From NCBI GenBank assembly GCA_044229235.1, contig JBGATH010000008.1:1-64000 (forward strand): 64,000 nucleotides of DNA, given 5' to 3'. The notes under the pieces were generated by a model. It was not told where the DNA came from and searched no databases. It saw nothing but the letters and a program-made list of their open reading frames with translations. The position numbers were made by a program, and so were the translations under genes. The stretch comes from UKL13-2 sp044229235 (GTDB taxonomy: Bacteria > Pseudomonadota > Gammaproteobacteria > Burkholderiales > Usitatibacteraceae). Below, in pieces: positions 1 through 10,254 of the stretch. Numbering within the stretch: the first letter of the stretch is position 1; each line of letters begins with the position of its first letter.

Positions 1-2
1 TC

Positions 3-98
3 GACTACATGGAAGTGTTCTATAACCGAAAGCGCATTCATCAGACCCTGGGATATAAAACCCCAGAGCAGTTTGAGCGAGAATGGTGTGACTCTTAA
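3..98 (+). CDS. IS3-family transposase, C-terminal end (partial)
   Basis: Only the last 31 codons lie in the window. The frame reads DYMEVFYNRKRIHQTLGYKT and ends in PEQFEREWCDS, followed by TAA. The YN..R.H..LGY.TP pattern is the well-known tail of the DDE integrase domain (OrfB) of IS3-family transposases. The catalytic residues would lie to the left of the window edge, so it cannot be said whether the element is intact. Confidence 0.9.
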   Translation, partial: DYMEVFYNRKRIHQTLGYKTPEQFEREWCDS

Positions 99-109
99 TT
101 AACCCGTCC

Positions 110-140
110 GTGAAAGTCAGGGCAGCTCAGTCTGACCCCA
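110..140 (+). mobile_element. Right terminal inverted repeat region of the IS3-family element
   Basis: After the transposase stop the sequence runs into CAGTCTGACCCCA, which on the other strand is TGGGGTCAGACTG, a TG...CA-type IS3 end. The boundary is put at the final CA (140). The following bases contain CCCCATTTAG twice, 3 bp apart, which blurs the exact end and any target duplication. The left end lies outside the window. Confidence 0.6.
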
Positions 141-168
141 TTTAGAAACCCCATTTAGCAATCCATTG

Positions 169-537
169 TTAACCTCTCCGGGTGATGACCGCAACAAATC
201 GCACCAGCAGAAATCCCGCAAGCACCAGCACCCCAAAAAAGAACGCCAACATTGCCGGCCATCGATAAGGCCCGTCGTAATCGAGATGGGGAATTAGGAA
301 TCCCAAGGCTGCAACGAGAAGCCCGACGGGCGAGATCCACAGCATGTCCTGGACAAAGGACGCTTGTTTGCGCAGTCGCCTGACCGCGAGCCATATGCCC
401 ATCGCCACTGGTACCGCTAGCGGGGACAATAGCAAGTATCCAATAAATGGTGGTGGGGAAAAGGCGGCGTGTGCGGGTGTTGCCGTCAGCAGCGACAGCA
501 AGATTACCCCAGAGGCTAAGTGATTATTGGGTCGCAT
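169..537 (-). CDS. Small membrane protein, unrecognised
   Basis: This encodes 122 aa. The first 24 residues look like a signal peptide or membrane anchor ending in THAHA-like alanines (TATPAHA). Three further hydrophobic stretches follow, at about residues 30-52, 66-84 and 94-115, separated by the basic loop RRLRKQ. No family was recognised. The gene sits between the IS3 end and a 169-aa ORF on the same strand and has no clear ribosome binding site. It resembles the small membrane proteins at 49.6-50.2 kb in style only. Confidence 0.5.
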   Translation of the reverse strand: MRPNNHLASGVILLSLLTATPAHAAFSPPPFIGYLLLSPLAVPVAMGIWLAVRRLRKQASFVQDMLWISPVGLLVAALGFLIPHLDYDGPYRWPAMLAFFFGVLVLAGFLLVRFVAVITRRG

Positions 538-624
538 GGCTAGGTGATGGTCACACGCATTGGTGCAACGATGCGTGGAACAGGAAAGTGGTGTTCGAAC
601 CTATTGTTTCCGTTACTACTCGCA

Positions 625-1134
625 CTATGCCAACTCGTTTGCGTGATCGATGAACGAGTTGATGTCCAGTGCAGCTCGCCACTCCTTACCCTTGTGCTCG
701 CCGTATAGATACACCGTAGGGTTTATCGGGCCGCCACGACGGAGGATGTCGTCCTCGTAGTCGAAATTGAGAGTTGTGCAATGGAGAATCTTGTTGCACG
801 CCTCGCGGAAACTCAACGGTGAGGATATGTTCAATTCTGAGGCGAGGCCGAGTGTGCCAACGTGGTTTTCGAGATTGGCCATCCAGTATTCAGCGCGCGC
901 TGGATTCTGATCCATGGCATTCCGAATTGCAGACGCTACCGTAATGAGCATTCTGCCCACTTCGGCTTCTTGAAAGCGCTCGCGAAGGGCTACTAAGCCA
1001 TGTACGCCAAGTTCTTCAATCGACCTACTTGCGTTAACCACGCAACCAAGTACGAACAACTCGCGCGTCAGGTAATCGGAGGGCACCCCGATGCCTTCGT
1101 TCCAAGGTGACCTGCGAAGGTCGAGTTCAGTCAT
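625..1134 (-). CDS. Hypothetical protein (169 aa), possible integron-cassette gene
   Basis: This is a soluble, mixed alpha/beta composition protein with no recognised motif. It contains a tryptophan-rich middle (AEYWMANLENHVG) and a C-terminal segment VYLYGEHKGKEWRAALDINS. The start is ATG at 1134, preceded on its strand by GAGTTAGCCTTCACAT. That GTTAGCC resembles an integron R' box, and the upstream 270 bp is related to the stretch upstream of the first certain cassette at 55.75 kb. No matching R'' (GGCTAAC) was found downstream, so cassette origin is only a possibility. Confidence 0.55.
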   Translation of the reverse strand: MTELDLRRSPWNEGIGVPSDYLTRELFVLGCVVNASRSIEELGVHGLVALRERFQEAEVGRMLITVASAIRNAMDQNPARAEYWMANLENHVGTLGLASELNISSPLSFREACNKILHCTTLNFDYEDDILRRGGPINPTVYLYGEHKGKEWRAALDINSFIDHANELA

Positions 1135-1140
1135 ATGTGA

Positions 1141-1400
1141 AGGCTAACTCTACGGAGATCGCATGGCGTCCGCGCAACATTCCACAGCGCGTCCGAAGTT
1201 TCTGCAGAAATTGGCGTGAATGCTGATCATGATCAACAGCTTAACACCGAGCCCTCCGTACATCACACCCAATAAGAAGTCCCATAAAGCGGCCGAATTC
1301 GCTTCGTCACAGCACAAATCAACACAAAAACGTAAAACCCTAGCACCAGCGCGCATCCCAGGCCAAAATTTCTCCAAACGCCGCGCCAATGCTTGAGTTT
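1141..1400 (-). repeat. Module F: paralogue of the sequence at 55.76-56.01 kb (gene-free stretch)
   Basis: No complete gene is supported between 1135 and 1529. On the minus strand the stretch matches module E at 55761-56010: both carry a palindromic repeat, then a translatable segment containing LGVKLL and ending in C-ADAM, then GTTA and the ATG of the next gene. Codon-level comparison shows several third-position changes (GAC/GAT, GGT/GGG, CTC/CTT), so the segment looks like a decayed or partial coding region. In module F the frame is open for 79 codons (1150-1389). Confidence 0.55.
1341..1400. repeat. Palindromic interspersed repeat, copy F
   Basis: The right arm CGCGCCAATGCTTGAGTTT pairs imperfectly with the left arm TAGCACCAGCGCGC across a core containing CCCAGGCCAAAA. 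It belongs to the six-copy family best preserved at 34552-34617. Confidence 0.75.
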
Positions 1401-1529
1401 GGCATCGACGTCGTCATGAGGCACTGGTCGCCCCCCAATGCTGCCCCGCAGCAACCTCCCATCGCGTAAACTACGGCCTGCACGTTTTTCCCCTCTGTTT
1501 CAATTCTCTTCGCAAGGCAGTAAAACACC

Positions 1530-3194
<1,665 letters not shown>

Positions 3195-3207
3195 GCCATC
3201 AGGCTTG

Positions 3208-4353
3208 ATGAGCGACCCGACGCCCCAACCAAAGAAGGGACCGCGCTGGGCGCTCATCGGCGGCATCGCCGCGCTGGTGCTTGTCGCGGCAGTGCTGCTG
3301 CTCTACCGCTTTGCGCTGAATGAACTGCGCACCCGCGTGCAAGCCGCGCTGGGGCCGCAAAGCGAAGTCGGCGAGATCAATGTGTCCTGGAATGCGCTGG
3401 TCATCGAAGGCCTGCGCATCAAGTCACCCGCCGGCTGGCCCGCGAAGGAAACGCTGGTGGCCGGGCGCGTCACCATCGTGCCGAAGCTGCTGGATGTTTT
3501 CTCCGGCAAGCTGCGAATCGCCAGCGTCACCATCGATGCGGCTACCTTGTCGGTGCTGCGCGCGGCCAACGGCAAGCTTCGACTCCTGCCCAGCCTGACT
3601 GAAAAACCCGCTGGCCTTGGCGGCAAAACATCAGCCGCGCCGTCAGCGGCGCTCGCGGTCTCCATTGACCTTATTGAACTGCGCGATTCACGATTGCAGT
3701 TTTTCGATGCCGCTATCGCCTCGCCGCCGCTGCAACTATCGCTCGATGCTGTCAACGGTAAGCTCACCAACCTCAATATTCCCAGCCTCAAAGGCAAGAG
3801 CGGCCTCCAGCTGGAGGCCAAGGTTGCCGGCGCGTCGCGCAGTGGTCGCGTAGCTGTGAAGGGTGAAATGGAGTTTGCCACCAAGGACAGCGACCTCAAT
3901 GTCCAGATCCGCGACATGGATGTGGCCGCGCTCGAACCCTACCTGCTGCGCGCGGCTGAGACCGGCGTATCCCAAGGCCTTCTCGACCTGGATCTGCGCG
4001 CGAGCGTCGCGGCGCAGCGCATCAACGCGCCCGGCGCGCTGGTGCTGCGCGATCTGGTGCTCAAGGACGGCGGCGGCTTCGGTGCCACGTTCATGGGAAT
4101 GCCGCGCAGCACCTTTATCGATATGCTGCGGCAAAAGGATGGCCGCATCGATGTGCCGTTCCGCATCGAAGGCAGCCTGGATGATCCGGGCTTTTCGTTG
4201 CATTCGGCCTTCAAGGCGCGGCTCGGCATCGCCGCAGCCGGCGCGCTCGGCATCAGCATCAAGAGCCTTGCCGAGGAGCTGAAAGGCAAGGGCAGCGCGC
4301 AGGAGAAGATTGAAGCAACTGTTGACGCATTGAAGCGGCTGATGGGCCGCTGA
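3208..4353 (+). CDS. AsmA-like / DUF748-type envelope protein
   Basis: This 381-aa protein has a single N-terminal membrane anchor (about residues 13-33) and a long periplasmic part. The repetitive beta pattern (LVAGRVTIVPKLLDVFSGKL, later IDVPFRIEGSLDDPGFSL) is characteristic of AsmA/DUF748 proteins, which are thought to act in outer-membrane biogenesis or lipid transport between membranes. It lies 13 bp after ettA and may be cotranscribed. ATG at 3208 is preferred over the TTG one codon earlier. The substrate is unknown. Confidence 0.75.
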   Translation: MSDPTPQPKKGPRWALIGGIAALVLVAAVLLLYRFALNELRTRVQAALGPQSEVGEINVSWNALVIEGLRIKSPAGWPAKETLVAGRVTIVPKLLDVFSGKLRIASVTIDAATLSVLRAANGKLRLLPSLTEKPAGLGGKTSAAPSAALAVSIDLIELRDSRLQFFDAAIASPPLQLSLDAVNGKLTNLNIPSLKGKSGLQLEAKVAGASRSGRVAVKGEMEFATKDSDLNVQIRDMDVAALEPYLLRAAETGVSQGLLDLDLRASVAAQRINAPGALVLRDLVLKDGGGFGATFMGMPRSTFIDMLRQKDGRIDVPFRIEGSLDDPGFSLHSAFKARLGIAAAGALGISIKSLAEELKGKGSAQEKIEATVDALKRLMGR

Positions 4354-4411
4354 TCAACCGTTGAGGATGCGCCAACCACTACAACAAACACAGGCTGGGG
4401 AGATTGCGGCA

Positions 4412-6451
4412 ATGAGGATGAATTTGATTGCGGTGGCGGCATGGGCCCTGGCGTCCACATTGGCGGCAGCGCAGGAGCCGGGCAGCACCAAGCCGGCGGC
4501 GTACGCATCGGCGGCCGACATTCCCGTGGAGACCTTTTTCCGGCGGGCGCAGTATACGGAGATGGCGATCTCACCTGACGGCAGCAAGCTGGCCGCATTG
4601 AGCCCGCGCAACGGTCGCGAGAATCTGGTTGTGATGGATTTGCGTGCCAACAAGGCAACGGCCATCACCAACTTTTCCGCGACCGATGTGGCCGACTTCG
4701 AGTGGGTCAGCAATGACCGGCTGTATCTTCGTTCGGCAGACATGTCCGAGGCCAGCGGCTCGATATACCTCAAGGGCGCCTATGCGATCGATGCCGACGG
4801 CAACTACCTGCGCGACATGCTGTTTCCGCTGGAGAAGGCGGCGGATCGCGAGGCCCGCCGCAACTCGGTGATGCTGACGAGCGTCAATATTTCCTTTCGC
4901 ATCCTCAGTCGCACCTTTGACGGCAGCGGCGAGGTCATCGCCGAAATCTTCGGCCGCAGCCAGCAGTATGCCGATGTGTACCGCTACAACACCCGCACCG
5001 GCCAGTACAAGCTGCTGACTTTCGATACGCCCGGCAATGTGGTGCGCTGGGTGCTGGACCGCGATCTGGTGCCGCGCATTGCCATCCGCCACGAAGAGCG
5101 CACCGATCCGACCAAGCCGCGCGCCTCCACCATCTGGCACCGGGCCAGCGCCGAGCATCGCTGGGAAAAGATCGGCACCACCGACGGCCTGGAGCAACGC
5201 GGCAACATCCAGCCGATCGCGTTTGACTACGACAACAAGACCCTGCTGGTTTCATCCAATATCGGACGCGACAAGCGCGCCATTTACAAGTACGACATTG
5301 CCAAAGGCCAGTTGGGCGAACAGCTGGTGCAGCACCCGCTCATCGATCTCTATGGCGGGCTGATTTTCAGCCACTCGCGCAAGGCCTTGCTGGGCATCCG
5401 CTTCAACGCGGACATGCCGGACACGGCGTGGTTCAACGAGGACATGGCCAAGCTGCAGGCCGGCATCGACAAGGCCTTGCCGGGCCGCCTGAACCAGATC
5501 AGTGTCGCCGATGACGCCGCGCGCTTTGTGCTGATCTATTCGGTATCGGCCACCGATCCCGGCGCCTATTACCTCTATGACACCGAGCAGCGCAAGTTGC
5601 AGGAAATCGCCAAGACGCGCGAATGGCTGCCGGCCAGCCTGATGGGCGAGCGGCGCTTCATCAAATACAAGGCGCGCGACGGGCTGGAGATTCCCGCCTG
5701 GCTGACATTGCCGCGCGGCAGCACCGGCAAGAACCTGCCGCTGGTGGTGCACATTCACGGCGGGCCCTGGGTGCGGGGCTTTTACGGCATCCAGTGGGGC
5801 CGCGCGCCCGTCGCCCAGTTCCTCGCCTCCCGCGGCTACGCGGTGCTGGAGCCGGAGCCACGCGGTTCCACCGGCTACGGCCGCAAGCACTACGTCAGCA
5901 GCTTCAAGCAGTGGGGGCTGGCGATGCAAAACGACATCACCGACGGCGCGTTGCACCTCGCCGCCGAGGGTATCGTCGACAAGAGCCGCATGTGCCTGTT
6001 CGGTGGCAGTTATGGCGGCTACGCCACCTTGCAGGGCCTGGTCAATGAACCGGACCTGTGGCGCTGCGGCAGCGCCTACGTGGCGGTCACGGATCTTGAA
6101 TTGATGCAGACCGTGGCCTGGTCCGATACCGCGCGTTTAAGCGACTACTACGAGACCGATTTCAAGCGCCTGGTGGGCGACAAGGACCGCGACCGCGAGC
6201 AATTCCTCAAGACCTCGCCGGCCAAGAATGCCGACAAGATCAAGGCACCGGTGATGCTGACCATGGGGGCGGAAGACCAGCGCGTTCCGTTGATCCACGG
6301 CAGCACCATGCGCGAGGCGCTGCAGAAAGCTGGCAAGCGCGTCGATTACACCGTTTACAACGCCGAAGCGCACGGCTTCAACAAGGCTGAGAACGTTGTT
6401 GATTTCTACAGCAAGCTGGAAAAATTCCTGGCGGAAAACCTGAAGCCCTGA
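4412..6451 (+). CDS. Secreted S9-family peptidase (prolyl oligopeptidase / dipeptidyl peptidase type)
   Basis: This 679-aa serine peptidase has an N-terminal beta-propeller and a C-terminal alpha/beta hydrolase domain. The start at 4412 has GGGGAG ten bases upstream and yields a signal peptide (LIAVAAWALASTLAAAQ), indicating export. The nucleophile elbow is GGSYGGYA (about residue 532), the acid lies in GAEDQRVP and the histidine in NAEAHGFNK. The oxyanion/entry motif HIHGGPWVRGF precedes them. A longer reading from 4361 would bury the signal peptide. Substrate specificity cannot be told from sequence. Confidence 0.92.
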   Translation: MRMNLIAVAAWALASTLAAAQEPGSTKPAAYASAADIPVETFFRRAQYTEMAISPDGSKLAALSPRNGRENLVVMDLRANKATAITNFSATDVADFEWVSNDRLYLRSADMSEASGSIYLKGAYAIDADGNYLRDMLFPLEKAADREARRNSVMLTSVNISFRILSRTFDGSGEVIAEIFGRSQQYADVYRYNTRTGQYKLLTFDTPGNVVRWVLDRDLVPRIAIRHEERTDPTKPRASTIWHRASAEHRWEKIGTTDGLEQRGNIQPIAFDYDNKTLLVSSNIGRDKRAIYKYDIAKGQLGEQLVQHPLIDLYGGLIFSHSRKALLGIRFNADMPDTAWFNEDMAKLQAGIDKALPGRLNQISVADDAARFVLIYSVSATDPGAYYLYDTEQRKLQEIAKTREWLPASLMGERRFIKYKARDGLEIPAWLTLPRGSTGKNLPLVVHIHGGPWVRGFYGIQWGRAPVAQFLASRGYAVLEPEPRGSTGYGRKHYVSSFKQWGLAMQNDITDGALHLAAEGIVDKSRMCLFGGSYGGYATLQGLVNEPDLWRCGSAYVAVTDLELMQTVAWSDTARLSDYYETDFKRLVGDKDRDREQFLKTSPAKNADKIKAPVMLTMGAEDQRVPLIHGSTMREALQKAGKRVDYTVYNAEAHGFNKAENVVDFYSKLEKFLAENLKP

Positions 6452-6504
6452 GGCATTGTCGCGGTGACGTCGCGGGGCAATGATGCCCCCGACGGTTTGC
6501 GGTC

Positions 6505-8970
6505 TCAGGCGTCGTTCGCCGCCGTCAACGAGCGCGGCGCCACGACCGGCTGCGCCAGCACCCACTTCATTAGCTCCGCGGCACGCATCGGCTGGCAGAT
6601 TTTGTAGCCCTGCGCGAAGTCGCAGCCGAACGCGGTGAGCGCGCTCAGTTCCATCTCGGTCTCGACACCTTCCGCGACCACGGTCATGCCGAGGCTGTGG
6701 CCCAGTTCGATGGTTGAGCGGATGATGGCGGCGCTCTGGCGATCGGTGTCCATGCCCGAGACAAAGGCGCGATCGATCTTCAGTTCATCGAGCGCCAGAT
6801 TCTTGATATAGGCCAGTGAGGAGTAGCCGGTGCCATAGTCATCCACCGACAGCTTGACGCCCAGTCCGTGCAACTGGCGCAGCGTTTCGCGCGCCCGGGT
6901 CGGATCTTCCATCAGCGCGCTTTCGGTAAGTTCAAAGCAGAGCAGTTCCGGCCCGACGCCGTGCTTCTGGATGGCCGCAGCGATGAACGGTACCAGTTCG
7001 CGGTCCAGCAGGTCGCGGGCGGAAACGTTGATGGAGACTTTCAGCGCCCGACCGACCGACTGCCAGTTGCCGCACTGCTGCACTGCCGATTCAATGACCC
7101 AGCGCGTGATCATGCGGATGTTGCCGGTCTGCTCGGCGAAGGGAATGAATTCGGCTGGCGGCACGTTGCCGCGCACCGGATGCTCCCAGCGGATCAGTGC
7201 TTCCACGCCGGTCACCTGCTGCAGCGCCAGGTCAAGTTTGGGTTGATAGTAGAGGATCAGCTCATGCTGCTCGATGGCGCGGCGCAATTCCCCGAGCAGC
7301 GTCAAGTGCTCTTCGCGATGTTCCTCGAGGCGCGCGTCGTAAATGGCGAATCCGCTCTTGTTGCGCTTGGCGGCGTACATCGAGATGTCAGCGTGGCGCA
7401 GCAGCATGTTGGCATCCTCGCCGTGCTCCGGGAAGAACACGATGCCGATGCTGGTGCCCACGTCGATCGGCTGCTCGTCCACCAAGATCGGTTGTTCCAG
7501 TGTCTGCAAAATGCGATTAGCTACCACGCTGGCACGTTCGGTGTCGCCGCTGGGCAGCAGAATGGCGAATTCATCGCCGCCCAAGCGCGCCACCGTATCG
7601 GATTCGCGCAGCAAGGCGCGCAACCGCAGGGCCACTTCCTGCAAGACTTTGTCGCCCACCGGATGTCCGAGCGTGTCATTGACGTACTTGAAGCGGTCGA
7701 GGTCCAGCATCATCACCGACATGCCATGACCATCGCGGCGCGCCAGCATCAGCGCCTGCTGGATGCGGTCATAGAACAGGGCGCGGTTCGGCAGCGCGGT
7801 CAGGCTGTCCTGGTAGGCGAGCCGCAGATTTTCCTTTTCGCGTTCGGCGATACCGTCCAGCATGTGATTGAAGCTTGAGGCCAGCGCGCCGATCTCGCCT
7901 TTTTCAGTCGAGACCACCTTCTGTTCGTAGTCGCCCTTTTCGATGCGCCGCGCAACGTCCGCGAGTTCATTTATGGGATGCGTAATTCGCCGCGCGATGA
8001 TGATGCTGCCGATGATCGACAGCACCAGGCTGATCAGGGTCAGCGTGAGAAATGCGCTGCCGATGCGCTGGAACGGCTTGATGCTGTCGGTCAGTGAACG
8101 CTGCAGCACCGCCACGACCTGTGTATCGCCCTGCCTTTCAAGCTTGGTCAGTCGCGCCTCGAACATGTCGTTGTTCATTTCCATTTCGACCGAGGCCTTG
8201 CCGAAATCGCCCTCGGAAATGGGCGGCACGAGGCTGGTGCGGTCGCCGCCGGGAAGGGTGGAGGCGTGCAGTTTCCATGGGGCACCCCCGCGGCGGCTGA
8301 GAAACGACACATCGAGGGAGGTCAGTTTTTTCAGTTCGTTGGCGTTGGTATCGTTGATGTCGAAACCCATTGCCACATAACCGATTGCGGTCGGCGCAAG
8401 CACCGGCACCACCACCAGCTGGTAGAGCTTGCCGTCGATGACGGCAATACCGGAAGACTTGCCGCTGGCGGTCGCGGCCAAGATCAGGTGCGGGAAAGCG
8501 AACGGGCGCGGCGCGGCATTGGGATGCAAGGTGTCGGCCTGCACCACCTGGTCGAGCGATACCAGCATCATGACACCGGCATCGGCGCGTGCACCGTGGT
8601 TGGCCAGCACCGACAGCACGGTGGCGTTATCGCGCGTACCCACGGCCTGGCGAAAAGCGAAATCAGAGGCCAGCAGGGTGGCGCTTTGCTCGAGCTGGTC
8701 GCGATTCTGGTCCAGCAAGCGCCGGAAAATCCGTTCGCCGACCGACAGTTCCTGGCCAATGGTGTCCTTGGCGATTTGCGAATTGGCGGTCTTTACCAGC
8801 CCGAATGCCAGGCCCTGTACGAGCACCAGCAGGACCGCAAAGAATGCGACGATGCGGGTACTGAGGCTATCGGTGGAAAATTTCACGCGCTGGATGCCTG
8901 GCTGGCGAATGTCAACAGGAGAATTTACCCGTTCGCCGCTTGCATGGATACTTGTTTTGCAACAAGTCAC
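6505..8970 (-). CDS. Membrane sensor with HAMP, GGDEF and EAL domains (cyclic di-GMP)
   Basis: This protein is 821 aa. Order: N-terminal TM (about 38-58), extracytoplasmic sensor (about 60-300, dCache-like), second TM (about 305-330), HAMP, GGDEF with an intact RLGGDEF site (about 473), then EAL. The EAL domain keeps the active-site motifs EALIRW, NVS, ESALM, DDYGTGYSSL, DELKIDRAFV and EGVE, so phosphodiesterase activity is expected. The GGDEF site is also intact and lacks an obvious RxxD inhibitory site. A GTG at 8886, just before KFSTDSLSTRIVAFF, is a plausible alternative start because the first 28 residues are not hydrophobic. It is monocistronic and convergent with the S9 peptidase gene. 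Confidence 0.93.
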   Translation of the reverse strand: MTCCKTSIHASGERVNSPVDIRQPGIQRVKFSTDSLSTRIVAFFAVLLVLVQGLAFGLVKTANSQIAKDTIGQELSVGERIFRRLLDQNRDQLEQSATLLASDFAFRQAVGTRDNATVLSVLANHGARADAGVMMLVSLDQVVQADTLHPNAAPRPFAFPHLILAATASGKSSGIAVIDGKLYQLVVVPVLAPTAIGYVAMGFDINDTNANELKKLTSLDVSFLSRRGGAPWKLHASTLPGGDRTSLVPPISEGDFGKASVEMEMNNDMFEARLTKLERQGDTQVVAVLQRSLTDSIKPFQRIGSAFLTLTLISLVLSIIGSIIIARRITHPINELADVARRIEKGDYEQKVVSTEKGEIGALASSFNHMLDGIAEREKENLRLAYQDSLTALPNRALFYDRIQQALMLARRDGHGMSVMMLDLDRFKYVNDTLGHPVGDKVLQEVALRLRALLRESDTVARLGGDEFAILLPSGDTERASVVANRILQTLEQPILVDEQPIDVGTSIGIVFFPEHGEDANMLLRHADISMYAAKRNKSGFAIYDARLEEHREEHLTLLGELRRAIEQHELILYYQPKLDLALQQVTGVEALIRWEHPVRGNVPPAEFIPFAEQTGNIRMITRWVIESAVQQCGNWQSVGRALKVSINVSARDLLDRELVPFIAAAIQKHGVGPELLCFELTESALMEDPTRARETLRQLHGLGVKLSVDDYGTGYSSLAYIKNLALDELKIDRAFVSGMDTDRQSAAIIRSTIELGHSLGMTVVAEGVETEMELSALTAFGCDFAQGYKICQPMRAAELMKWVLAQPVVAPRSLTAANDA

Positions 8971-9156
8971 AACGCCAAGCGGCGAAACCCTCTACCGGTA
9001 CTGCGCCGGTCGCGGTTGGGCTTGACCTACCGATATTGACCGGCCGGGATTGACCGCGCTCATGCAAATCCGCAGTGGCCGGGGCTACACTGAATACTTT
9101 GCTGCAGCGGGAAGCCGCAATTGCCGCTGCATGATGCCGTTATCAGGGAGAACAGC

Positions 9157-9951
9157 ATGAACAGCAACGATCGACGTGACATCCTCAAGACCGGCGCCAT
9201 CGCTACCCTCGGCGCCGTTGCCGGCTGTGCGCTGCCCGGTGGCGCGGCCCGCGAAGGCAGCACGCTGTTCAATGTGGCCAGCACCACCATTCCGGTTGTC
9301 GGCAGCAGCGATCTATTTCCGGTGCGGCGCATTTACTGCATCGGCCGCAACTACGCCGCCCACGCCCGCGAGATGGGTTCGGACCCGACGCGCGAGCCGC
9401 CGTTCTTTTTCCAGAAGCCGACCGATGCCATCCAGAACGTGGCGCCGGGCACGGTGGCCGATCATCCGTATCCGACGCTGACCAAGAACTACCATTACGA
9501 AGTCGAGCTGGTCGCGGCGCTGAACAAGGGCGGCAAGAATGTGCCGATCGACAAGGCGCTGGAGCTGGTGTTCGGCTACGGCATCGGCCTGGACATGACG
9601 CGGCGCGACCTGCAGCGCGCCATGGGCGACCAGAAAAAGCCTTGGGAGATCGGCAAAAGCTTCGACAGATCCGCGCCCATCGGTCCCTTGCACCCGGTCA
9701 GCCTGGTCGGGCATTTCACCAAGGGCGCCATCTGGCTCAAGGTAAACGGCGAGATCAAGCAGAACGCCAATCTGAACCAGATGATCTGGAGCGTGGCCGA
9801 ACAGATCAGCAAGATTTCCGAGGCATTCGAATTGCTGCCCGGCGACATCATTTACTCCGGCACGCCAGAGAACGTTGGCCCGGTGGTGAAGGGCGACGTG
9901 ATCGACTGCCATATCGACGGCCTGCCGAACCTCGGTATCAAAATCGTCTGA
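9157..9951 (+). CDS. Exported fumarylacetoacetate hydrolase (FAH) family protein
   Basis: This 264-aa protein has a FAH fold: the RIYCIGRNYAAHAREMG segment, metal-site acidic residues in HYEVELVAAL and GLDMTRRD, GKSFD, and the closing LLPGDIIYSGTPENVGPV. Family members act on acylpyruvates or related diketo acids with a divalent metal. The first 30 residues form an apparent twin-arginine signal (DRRDILKTGAIATLGAVAGC), with a possible lipobox cysteine at about residue 24. That is unusual for this normally cytoplasmic family. ATG at 9157 follows AGGGAGAACAGC. Confidence 0.87.
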   Translation: MNSNDRRDILKTGAIATLGAVAGCALPGGAAREGSTLFNVASTTIPVVGSSDLFPVRRIYCIGRNYAAHAREMGSDPTREPPFFFQKPTDAIQNVAPGTVADHPYPTLTKNYHYEVELVAALNKGGKNVPIDKALELVFGYGIGLDMTRRDLQRAMGDQKKPWEIGKSFDRSAPIGPLHPVSLVGHFTKGAIWLKVNGEIKQNANLNQMIWSVAEQISKISEAFELLPGDIIYSGTPENVGPVVKGDVIDCHIDGLPNLGIKIV

Positions 9952-10254
9952 CGCGTGGCGCCACGTGCTGTTGTCCTGTATTGCGAATATTTGTGACCGG
10001 GGCGTTTGCCTGCTTGCGTGGTCCGCAGGCAAGTCGCAATATGGGGGCTCGCGGCGTCACGACCTTTCAACCGGGACGCCCAGAATCGCGCGCCGGAACC
10101 TGAGGTTTGGCGGCGGCGGCCGCATTCCGCTGCAACGCGGGGCCGTGATACCCTTGAAATTGCCCCGTGATTTTGGTTTGCCTGGGAGGGCATCGGGGGG
10201 ATTTCAAATAAATTGCGGACGCGGCGCACTCACCGGTTCGAGAAAGATTGCAAG
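9952..10254. other. Gene-free stretch
   Basis: No gene is supported. A perfect 12-bp palindrome CGTGGCGCCACG lies just after the FAH stop, and an inverted pair TTGCCTGC/GCAGGCAA lies at about 10009-10034. Neither is followed by a T run, so neither is called as a terminator. Confidence 0.4.
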
